The position numbers and the translations under genes are program-made. Positions 47,781-58,093 of a stretch of DNA of 64,000 nucleotides are shown here, piece after piece (position 1 is the stretch's first letter; each line of letters begins with the position of its first letter). Source of the stretch: Saururus chinensis (Eukaryota; Streptophyta; Magnoliopsida; Piperales; Saururaceae); the NCBI GenBank assembly GCA_035235625.1, contig CP141140.1, positions 39,427,351-39,491,350 on the forward strand. The letters are read 5' to 3'. The notes under the pieces were generated by a model. The model searched no databases. It was given only the letters and a program-made list of their open reading frames with translations, and was not told where the DNA came from.

Positions 47781-48030
47781 ATGCTCTCAATAGAGCACCA
47801 AACATCTGGGCTTAATATAGCACACAGACCAAATCGAAAACATATATCGCTCTTAACAGAGCATCAAACGTCTGCGCTTATATAGCACACAGACCAAATC
47901 AAAAACATATGTTGCTCTCAATAGAGCATCAAACGTCTGGGCTTATACAGCACACAAACCAAATCAGAAACATATGTCGCTCTCAACAGAGCATCAGACG
48001 TCTGGTACTCTATACAGTACACAGACAACA
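47781..48030. repeat. 65-bp tandem repeat, four copies
   Basis: Cores resembling GAGCATCAAACGTCTG at 47793, 47859, 47924 and 47989, each followed by GCTTATATAGCACACAGACC and AAACATATGT.GCTCTCAA. Within the 4.7-kb element. Confidence 0.85.
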
Positions 48031-48794
48031 TCCCGCAGAATAAACACCATGGCAAGACATGAGAAATGCTCAGCCGACTCATTATTGGCTAGCACAAACA
48101 CGGAACTTAATCCGTCAAACCCTCAGGTCTCAAACTCACAATGCTATCATTAGTTGTGCTTATAATTCAAGTTTGAATTAAGTAATTTATGCGGTACAAT
48201 TATGCCACACAAACTCTCAAGCATACTGTGCTCCACTTATCAAACTAAAGCTGAGCCGATCCGAAACCCTAGTTTGTCAGGGCAACAGACTTCACTTAAC
48301 CCGTCCATCTTACAACATAACTCATCGTACACCAAAATCCTTACGGTCTTACAATCTCCGCCATCTACCTTATGGCCAAAACATCTTACTCAGAAGTCCT
48401 TAGACTAAGCTCCTTAGATCCAAACCCAATTATCATCCACTTACGTATACTTCACTTATTATACTTATTTTTTACTTCATAATTTGTACGTTATGCTTGT
48501 ACAATTATGTGCACTCTTACTGTCTGACAACCCCCCAAACATACGATCCAACCCAAACTGATCCATTCTAATCCTTGCTAGTCAATCTTATACTCTGCCT
48601 TCCATCATATGGTTTCCATATCCAAATCCATACCAAACACTGTCACTTCTTACCATCCATAGCCCATACTTTGTACACATGCACATACACATATCCATAG
48701 CATAGACAAATAGTCATCATACATAAGTATGTATATCACACATACGTATAACATACACATACTGTCATACATATGTAGCTTACAAATATACTCA

Positions 48795-49260
48795 CTAGCC
48801 ATCACTAGCGCATACATACACATACGAAGCTTACCAACAAACACGCTAGCCATCACTAGCACATACTCGATCAACATATGAAGCTTATCAACAAACACGC
48901 TAGCCATCACTAGCACATACATACACATGCGAAGATTGCTAACAAACATGCTAGCCATCACTAGCACATAATACACATCCATATATACTTCAAACATGCA
49001 CGCTAGCCATCACTAGCACATGCATAATCCATACATACGTCAAGCATACATGCTAGCCATCACTAGCACATACATAGACATCCATACATACTTCAAACAT
49101 GCACGCTAGCCATCACTAGCACATGCATAATCCACGCATACTTCAAACATACATGCTAGCCATCACTAGCACATACATGCACATACGAAGCTTACCAACA
49201 AATACGCTAGCCATCACTAGCACATGCATACACATACGAAGCTTACAACATACACGTGCA
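48795..49260. repeat. 51-bp tandem repeat, nine copies, two unit types
   Basis: CTAGCCATCACTAGC at 48795, 48846, 48900, 48951, 49003, 49053, 49106, 49156 and 49207. The spacer after the core is one of two types: CATACGAAGCTTACCAACAA or CATACTTCAAACATGCA. The first type dominates the ends of the array and the second the middle. Confidence 0.88.
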
Positions 49261-49549
49261 CATACATACATCCATCATACTTACAACCAACATGCATGTC
49301 GTATGCATTTCAACATGGCATAATTCATCCTCTTATATCATGCAAATGGATCATAATCTAACATCCATAGCATTCAATCACATGGTCCTAGCATGCTGCT
49401 ACTCATTCAAAGCATGCTATCATGAAATTACGAATTCAAAGCTCCCCTACCTCATAATCATGACGTTCAATGGTGAGCACATGATGGTGGCAGCAGAGTT
49501 GGCGGCCAAAAGCATTGCCAAGTTGAGAGAACTGTTGTCCCGAGGATTT

Positions 49550-50560
49550 TAGGAAGTGCCGGAAACAATCACAGTGTCAGAAGTGAATGTAGCAAAATCC
49601 GCAACCAACGGCGGCACACTAGGGGCGGCTGGGAGAATGGTCAAGCCAACACAAGTGGAGGTGCAGCCAGATGTCAAGGGTGTACTCACTGAAGGTCGGC
49701 CGGCGGCTAAGAAGTACTCAGCCGGCCGCAAGATGTCAAAATTGGTCGTGGACAGTACCCAACTACGTCGATTTCGTGTCATCGAGGGCCCACATAAAGG
49801 CAAAGAGCATGGGGCAACGCACGAGGATAGAGGAGAGGTGGAGGAGGCTCTAGTGGTCAACTCAAATGGTGATGGAGCCATCTGACGATCAGGCGGCACA
49901 AATATGGCACCTAAACTGAGAAACGTACGCGTGGCCACATGCACATGCGGCCAAAAAGTGCCACTCTAGGGGGAGATGGGTTAGACAATGGTGGCCCAAG
50001 GCCCACAAAGGGGCAATGGAACTAGGGCCAGGAAGTGGTGGCCGATCGAAGCGGCGACATCGCCAATCTCCACCCACAACCAATACACGTAGTGCGGGCG
50101 GCTGAGCATCTCGCACGGTATAGGGCAAAGGCAAGCGGCCCATTCTGGCAGAGGTGTAATTGGCTAAGTGGAGCTGGCCCTCACTGTTGCCTATCTGGGG
50201 CAGATCCCAGGATGGCCAAATGGCCCACAACTTGCCGATGGCAACAACCCGAGACACACCCAAAGCATCTAATCAGGTGGAGCAAGATAATGGGGGTGAA
50301 GCGGGGTCGGAAATGGCAACCCCCTACCGACACTGGGTCGAGGTAGGTTGGACGGAGTCTGTCCGGTGGCCAAACAACAACTGAAAACATACTAGCGTTT
50401 AAAAAATGCCACGGACGGTGAGATGAAAATGTGACCAAAACCCGACCAAAGTACCAGTAGATCACAGCGGAGCGAAGAAAGCATGGCGGCGGCTTTAGCC
50501 AGCACCTATGGGTTTCTAGCGGCCAACCAAACATAAGTCTAGTTGAGGGCGGCAACAAAC
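49550..50560. other. GC-richer part of the 4.7-kb element, no gene called
   Basis: Open frames exist on both strands (for example 49556-49885 + and 49549-49944 -), but they overlap each other, contain no recognisable domain and fit chance in GC-rich DNA with few stop codons. Confidence 0.5.
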
Positions 50561-51478
50561 GACATTAAAATCATACCCTCATGGCTCGAAAACGGGATTT
50601 GAAAAAGAGAAAAACCGAATAAAAGTTCAGTACCTCGTGGAGGAACAAAGAGGCCGTGGCAGCGGTCATAGCCAGTACCTACGGACTCATTGCAGTGAGG
50701 CAAAGAGGATCCTGACAAGAACTGGCAGAATCCAATGACGGAGGAGGGAGAATGGAGCGACTAGAATCTCACTCAGGTTCTCACAAAAGTCATTGGATGT
50801 GAAAACGTTTTTGGGTCGAAAACTTACTGGAATCTAATGTTTGGATTTCAATTTGTATACTCTTTTTAATTTTTCCCTTTACGTCCCTAACATGCGTTAA
50901 CCTCTAAGTTACGTGTTGTACCTCCAAAATTCACGTGGTAAGCGCGCAGCGAGGCCCGCGACTAAGCCCGACACCCAACTCTATGGGTATAAATACGGGG
51001 TAAATACATAAATATGAATACACCTAAGCATTATATTTTCCCGCCGAAAATGATAAGAAAAATAGCAGGAAAATCACATAAAATCGTAGAAAAATTAGGG
51101 ACCTTACACCTAGGGAATTGGAACATTACGAACATGAAATTGTCATAGGTTCGAACACACGATATGACCAATATTGTGTAAGCAAGGGACACTTTGGCAT
51201 CATGTCAGCAAAGGACACTTTGACATAAGAACTAATAATCGATATATATTATCGTATAATTAGTAACACGTAAACCCTTTTGGTTGTGTTGTCGATTACA
51301 CGATACACGCATACAGTATACCCTATGTACAACATGTCGTGTTTTTAGGACCACATTAATTACATATTTTGTGTTGTTGATAACACAATGCACATACAAA
51401 AAATTTCAGTTAAAGAACAGGGGTGGAAAAGGTAAGCCTGATTGATGCTCCCCTTCCTTACGTCGTTTGCATATGCTA

Positions 51479-54400
51479 TTATTTGACCTCTTTAGGCTTG
51501 TTGTTGGGATATTTGCCACATTGGGGGGGGGGGGCTTGTGCGCTGGTACATCGTTTGCTATTGTGACCCAACTGACCGCATGTTCCACATTTTTGTGGGG
51601 CTTTGAGAGGCGGTTGTGACTCTATTCGATTTTTTCGTGGACACCCTTTCTGCTTTTGAGCGATAGGTGGGCTGAATGTAGGCATAACTCTAGCCGGTGC
51701 CCACTGGTGTCGTTCCTTTGTTGGGTGTAAGGGCTCTCGGTAGGTTAGTTTATACATTTCAGTAGAGTACCATCTTTAACAGTAATCAAACACATAGAAG
51801 TGTCTATTATCAATTGCTACAATTGCATGCTTACATGGTAGACCCAGATGTTGAAACTTACCACATGTGCAGGTACGATCAACTAGGTTTACCACATCTT
51901 GTGAAGAAAATATCATTAGTATGAGTGCACCATAAATGACATTATTGTGTTGTTGATTACATGACGTGTCGTATGATCATTACATAAGCCATATCAACTT
52001 ACATGATAAATGAAAAATAATGCGTTTGCACTAACATGATATTTTCCCCTCGCGCATAAAAGAACGCATGCGATGTTTATTGCCTTATGAATGCAATGTA
52101 CCTGGTGATATAGCAAGTTAACCTGGAATTCAAACATTGACACAAGCAATACAATCACATTCCTTGCTTCTTCTTGCCTATTTTTGATGTGTTTTCAGGC
52201 AAATGGGGTTAACTCTTCCATCATATTATGTCCGTCCATCTAACATTTTTCAAATAATGCAGTTGTGTGCTCCCTCATGTGCTCAATTAAATGAGTTATA
52301 GGCATCATTGTGGCTTTTTTGAACATTGCATTTGCACTTTTAGACCTATTGGAGCTGAGGGTCCCATATCTTTTCCCTGGAAATGATACATTGGCCCAGT
52401 GCTCTGAACCTATCTTATTTAGCCAAGCACATGCTTCTGGATTATGTTCTTTAATGTTATTCATCGTTTCATCATACACATTCCGGTAGTTATCCTTGAA
52501 TTTGTCCAGCATATTTGCTGCTATGTGACGGATGCAATATTTGTGGTGTGTAGATGGGAAAATTTTCTTCACAACATTTGCCAATCCCTTCTGTCTATCA
52601 GAAACATTTGTATCCAACTCAGCTGGAGGTTCAGAGAATAGATGATTTCTAAGCAACTTAAGAAACCAGCACCAAGTTTTCTCGCACTCATTCTCAACCA
52701 CTACAAATGCAACGCACAACATATTATTGTTCCCGTCCAGTTCAGTTGGTATCAATAGTTGTCCAGGATACTTTCCTTTCAAGAAAGTTGCATCAACCGT
52801 TAGCAATGGCCTCAGGGTTGTTCTGAAAGCTCTCACAATGGGGCCAAACATCCAGAATACACTTTTGAAATTGTATCCACCTATAGGTCCGAGAATATCA
52901 CATGATGTCACTGGCACAACTACACTTCCTGGATTTGTATATTCTATCTGCCTCCCGTAAGCAGGAAGTAAGCGGTAGGATTCATCTGGGTCACCATCTA
53001 TTAAATCAATCAAATATTTACCTGTACAATTGAATACAATTTAGTAAATGTTATACGACACCGGCTTAGATCGTGTTCTCAATCGCACAATATTTTATGT
53101 TTTTGTGTGATCGGAATCCATACACAATGACTAGTCGTGTTTATGATAACACGATATTGACGTATGTCGTGTGAGTGCATATTTCAACTATAGTTTAAGT
53201 GTGTAAACAATAACACGTTACACTAACATATCGTGACACTAAATCACACACTTTGATTCTTCTGGTGCATTGCCTATGCGCTAGCATTTCTGGTAGTTGG
53301 CAGTTATGCCCCAATGCTTCAAAATATAACTTGTTATGCTCTTAGGTATAATGTCCATCGAGTCTTTAAAGAGACCATAACATTTTCTCGCTATCCAAAT
53401 GTGTCATGCTAGGGGATGGTCAGTTGACTTCCTTTGGGTTCCACATGAATGAGTCGACACTAACCTCGTGATAGTCACATGATCTCCTATATTTGAAGCC
53501 CTTATGTAACAATTACAAGACTCATTGGAGCACTTTGCAGCGTATGTATTCCGGTTTTCATCTACAACACGATATGTGAAATTCGCCTTTATTGCTAAGT
53601 CAATCAAGACCCTCTTGAAATGCAACAGGCTTAGAAAATATGCACCCAATTCGAGGAGCTTCTAGTAATCCTTATCTTCCAAGCTGCCCATCATTAGTTG
53701 CCTTCACCAATATTCAATTCCAACATGTTTAAATCATCGACTGTATCCTAATTTGCCTCCGCCTCAACATCGATGTTACTGGAAACCTCGCTGTTTCCAA
53801 ATTCTTCGTGGTTGGACATACTTTCCATGTCAACTATATCATTATCGTACCATAGATGCTCACCCCACATATTTTCAACTTCTTTGCCTTGTCCACTGTC
53901 GTAATTACAAGGGCTGTATAGAGCTTCGTAGTTATAAAATGAAGTCCTTGACCCACCATCATTGGCAACCATTCCTCTAATCTATTCTGATTGACTTCTA
54001 TTTTAGGTTCTGTACTTGTTGGATTGGTGAAAGATGATTGACATGGATTTTTTTAGGATAAGTTTTCTAGTTCTCCTAATCTGCATTGCACATTATCGTG
54101 TTAAAAAAATGTGACATTAGTCGACATCATGTATTTTATTAACACGCTTACATTTCAAAACGTGCTATCAAAACCAAGACATGAATGCATGTCATGTTAT
54201 TATATCTACATTGCAACTCAAAATTGCTATATCGCATGTGAATATCGTGTAATTACTAATGTGATATATTACACGTCATGTTTATTAATTCACATGATAT
54301 GATTTACCCTTGGCACGATATGTTAAATATCATGGTTTCGAGAATGTGAAATATTGCAATTGCGTATAATCAAAAGATTAATTGTTACCTGACAATTTCA

Positions 54401-54897
54401 AAGGTGAACTAAGTTTCATTAAATCTGACATTAGAGCTAGGATGAGCCATTACTATGGGTGATTTAGCTCTATTGATTGTCTGGTTCCTCTCTATAGAGG
54501 GTGATAATGATTTATCATCGTTGTCGGGCTGTTTCATCTCGGCATACAATGATAACACCTCCTTATTCACCTTCTTATGAATGGAGAACACTGATTGGAG
54601 GTCCTCATCGTGTTGTAATTTATATAGCATGGATGATTGGAAGGATGAAATTAAATACTTCAAACTGACATTACCATTGACGAAAAGTCGTGCTTTGACT
54701 TGCCCCAGCAGCTCGCCGAAGCTCACCGACGGATAAATGTTCATCAACTGTGTCATTCCACTAATATACACACCGTCATAGCCTACCTCTCCATTATAAT
54801 AGATGCAAATGCCGATCCTATCCATGATCGGTGTGAAAGAATGATCGTTTCTGCAAAATGTAGCCTTTGGAGCACTCACACAGCATCTGTAGTGCAA
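51479..54897 (-). pseudogene. mudrA-like: MULE-2 mudrA-like transposase gene
   Basis: Exons from right to left: 54897-54409 (PB1-like: IMDRIGICIYYNGEVGYDG, then SFGELLGQVKARLFVNG), 53972-53748 (acidic linker), 53649-53404 (MuDR domain with LIDLAIKANFTYRVVDENRN), 53013-52240 (MULE DDE domain), about 51905-51479 (SWIM zinc finger CTCGKFQHLGLPCKHAIVAI, then a zinc knuckle CGTCGQLGHNSKRC). The first Asp (LTVDATFLKGKY) and second Asp (NVSDRQKGLANVV) are present. At the Glu position the sequence reads SSNRSKSANAMFKKA where active relatives have a Glu-Ser pair, so Glu appears to be Lys. A TAA lies between the SWIM finger and the knuckle. It has most domains but is probably inactive. Confidence 0.85.
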
Positions 54898-55089
54898 AAA
54901 AATGTTTTTTTCTTATTCATCGACTCTCACCAATGAGTCACCGCCAGTCTGCTCCTACTGACGAGTTCCATTCGCTGCTGATAACTACCAGCACACTAGA
55001 ATGACACAACACTGTTCCAGTGTTCATTTATTACTCTCAACATTAAAACCTGATATAGTAGAAACTTAAGGGTATTTTGGTCTACAAAT

Positions 55090-55167
55090 AAGTCATATGA
55101 CATTTATGTTCAAAATCTAGAAAATATAAAAAATTTTATTCTTTGAGCATGCAATATGAAAAAACTC
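55090..55167 (-). repeat. Right terminal inverted repeat of MULE-2
   Basis: Reverse complement starts GAGTTTTTTCATATTGCATG and continues with TCAAAGAATAAAATTTTTTA-like sequence, matching 38238-38312 and the MULE-3 end at 1333-1408. Confidence 0.82.
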
Positions 55168-55726
55168 TTTCAATATTAATGAATGTTTCGTCAATGATGA
55201 TTTCCTAAGCTCCTAATGGACCTATCCCCGACAAAATTGCTTCTTCATATAATAGCACTATAGCCTAGAGGATCTGCCTTGTCATTTGTTTGTTAAAAAC
55301 CACATACTCAACTTTTACATAGCTAACCAGAAGATCCATATGCGGATTTGATGTTTGCTTCAACTCAGAAGCTCTAGACTCCTCGAAATGCTTTTTAATG
55401 GTGTTTAACTCTGAGCCTATATGGAATCCTTACATTAAATATTTATTAGTATATAACCCAATATTTGGTGACGTTAACATGAACCTCTGCATGAGCCAAG
55501 GCACATTGTAGGTTGTGGAATTTTGATCTAACAATACATGTTACTAAGAGGGCAGGCTGATTTTGAGTAACATTGCATTATTGGAGTTTGAGATGCCTTA
55601 CCTCATGCACCTGCATGTGAGCCAGGGCCCACATTAATTTTTTTCATATATTTAATATTTTCTAAGATAACATGCTTGGAAGATTTATCGAAGGAGAAGG
55701 AAAATTAGACCATCAGCAAAAAAGGC
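55168..55726 (+). other. 5' flank of monooxygenase copy B
   Basis: AT-rich sequence between MULE-2 and the first exon of the monooxygenase. It would hold the promoter and leader. No specific elements identified. Confidence 0.5.
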
Positions 55727-58093
55727 ATGTACGGGATCCACAAGGATGTTGTAATTGTCGGTGGAGGGATCGCCGGGCTGGCGACCGCCCTCGCGCTGAA
55801 GAGGGTTGGCATTGGGGCCACGGTGCTAGAGAGAGCCGAAGAGTTGCGATCCACTGGCACTGCCCTCACCCTCTTCCCCAATGCCTGGCGTGCCCTACAG
55901 GCAGTGGGTGTGGATCATAAGCTCTTGCCTCTATACGCTCTATTGCTAAAGTATGCTTATCCTCCTTGCACTCTTATTACAATATGTGATTGGTAACCAT
56001 AGCCAGTATTGGTAATGTGACTTTGCATTGTTGTTTTACAGCGAGACTTTCACTGATGTTGCAACTGGGGCAACCATTCCAGTTTCATTAGAACATACAC
56101 TTCACAGGTGTTACAAATGTTGTATATCCTTAGCCTTTTTCTTTAATATTAAATTAATAATTTTATTTGGCAAGAAAGTTTGTTCCATATTAATAGTTTT
56201 ATTTTACTTGATTTAAGAAATTAGGTAAGTACTTCCAAAAACATAAGTGTATTTTCCTTCTCTTGATAGTGGGCTTCATCATCCCATAAAAATTATTATT
56301 ATTTTAAATATAACTATTAATATAAGACAAAGAAAATATATAATAAAGGAATATTTAGACTGAGATTAATATAAGATTTCTTATGACTGGTAATTTCTAT
56401 TTTGACATGAAGGGGTGGGAAAGGAATGAGGATTGTTCACAGGAGAGTCCTGTTAGAAGCCATGACCCAGGAACTTCCAAGTGGGTGCATCCGGTTCTCA
56501 TTCAAGGTGGCTTGCATCAAAACCCAGACAGTTGATGGCAAACCTCTCCCAGTTGTCCACTTGGAGGATGGTACAGTCATCGAATTCAAGGTTTGTAAAT
56601 TGGAACCAAAATCTGCTGGTGGAGTTCTAATCTTAAATGCAGTAGAGTCTATTCTTTGTAATTACAAATTATGCTGACACTGCGTGTAGGTTTTGATTGG
56701 GTGCGACGGAGTCCACTCAGTGATGGCACAATGGCTCGGTCTGGGTGAACCAGTTCACTCAGGCCGTTCAGGCGTCCGGGCTATGTCGGTGTACCCACGA
56801 GGTCATGGGTTCAACCACAGGGTCCAGGAGTTTCTGGGTAACGGTGTACCCTAAAAAACTCTGACGTCCTGTCTTTCACTTGTACCCTATATTTTAAATT
56901 TATGAATTATATATTTTTTGCTCTCTCCCCACATAAAAAAAGACTGCTTTTACCCGTCAGTTCAACGGTGGGTGTCCACTACCAAAAAATGCAACACAAA
57001 CTCATCACTCTTAGCCCCACTTCTAGCGGTGGGTAGCCTAACCACCATGATAAATTTTAGAATATGGTAGGAGGCTAGGAGCTTACCGGTCTTCGTAAAA
57101 GTTTTTCAATGCCACTCACCACCATAAAAATAATTGGACGATAACCCACACAAACATGGACCTACTGGTCAAAGTAGCTGTCTATACAGTGTACAATGAG
57201 TCTAAGAGCCGGTAGAGATAACAGAAAGGGAGCAAAAGAGCCTGTGGTGTCAAAAGACTGTGAGCTGCTCGAATTTGTTTTGATGAAAATCCTTAGCTCT
57301 TCGAATATGACACAACACTAGCAAAAATACTAGTCCCATCTGCTTGGTAATTACGCCCGTCAAATGACTCAAAACTGTCTGCGTACCAAACATTGATACG
57401 GAGGCCCACAAAATGCCTACATGTTCTGCGTCCTCATGTGGTACGCCCCCCCCCTAAAACCAGAATTACATGTGGCAAAGTATTCTGATGCCTGCCATTT
57501 AATACTGCCCTTGAAATATTATCATCATGACTAAGTAGGTCGGCTTTGTGATTGGAAATTTTGGAACCGGGTTTATTAGAAGAAATCAGCCGGTTTGATT
57601 TGGTTAGAGATTGGTACTCGATTACGAGCTCACTCTTCGCTGTGTAGATGATGAGTTGACAAGGGATCCACAGCTGATACAGAAACGGGTAATGGAGAAG
57701 ATTGCGAAGGGCTTCCCAGATGCATTTTTAGATGTGGTGCATCATTCCGATCTCTTGTCGCTAACATTGTCACCGTTGATGCTCCGCCGGCCGTGGGAGC
57801 TCATATTTCGGCAGCTTCACAAATGCAACATAACTGTGGCCGGTGATGCCATGCACCCCAGGACCCCAGACTTGGGTCAAGGTGGTTGCAGTGCTTTAGA
57901 GGATGCAGTGGTCCTTGGTAGGAACATTGCCGGTCTGCAGCAATCCGATGGGGGAATCCCAACTAGGGCTGAGCTGAAGAGGCATTGGAGATGTATGCGA
58001 TGGAGAGGCGGTGGCGCGTTACAGGAATTATTATTGGCGCCTATTTCTCCGGGTTGTCTCAGCAAAGTGGGCCGGGCTGGTTCTGGAAGTTAC

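Larger units (their letters stand above)
46434..51108 (+). mobile_element. 4.7-kb TG...CA element, probably a giant solo LTR
   Basis: Starts TGTAACGCCCGAG and ends GGGACCTTACA. It is flanked by the 5-bp direct repeat CCTAG (46429-46433 and 51109-51113); the uninterrupted site is preserved at the paralogous segment near 45355. TG...CA ends and a 5-bp duplication are the hallmarks of LTR retroelements. There is no pol coding and no internal LTR pair, so a very long solo LTR (as in Del/Tekay- or Ogre-like families) is the simplest reading. Its ends are also weakly inverted (TGTAACG / TGTAAGG). It contains two minisatellites and a GC-richer part at 49550-50560. Strand is arbitrary. Confidence 0.65.
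38238..55167. mobile_element. MULE-2, Mutator-like element with nested insertion
   Basis: 16.9 kb between inverted repeats of about 75 bp. A DUF1985/Ulp1-like gene is on + (39111-43055) and a mudrA-like gene on - (54897-51479), convergent as in MULE-1. The middle holds tandem repeats and a 4.7-kb inserted element (46434-51108). Without that insert the element would be about 12.3 kb. It is a close relative of MULE-3 (1-1408). Flanks TTGATTGTG on the left and TTTCAATAT on the right do not match, so no target duplication is claimed. Confidence 0.82.

Noticed and set aside
48650..49323. Met/Val-rich open frame on the minus strand
   Set aside because: It is created by the 51-bp tandem repeat and has no features of a real protein.
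49549..50558. Overlapping open frames of 100-130 codons on both strands
   Set aside because: They fall in a GC-richer part of the 4.7-kb element with few stop codons, overlap each other on both strands and show no domain; treated as chance.
38229..55176. 9-bp target duplication for MULE-2
   Set aside because: TTGATTGTG and TTTCAATAT do not match; age or a shifted end could explain this, so none is claimed.
1..56850. A single segmental duplication containing MULE plus monooxygenase
   Set aside because: The MULE ends lie at different places relative to the gene: inside an intron for copy A, upstream of exon 1 for copy B.
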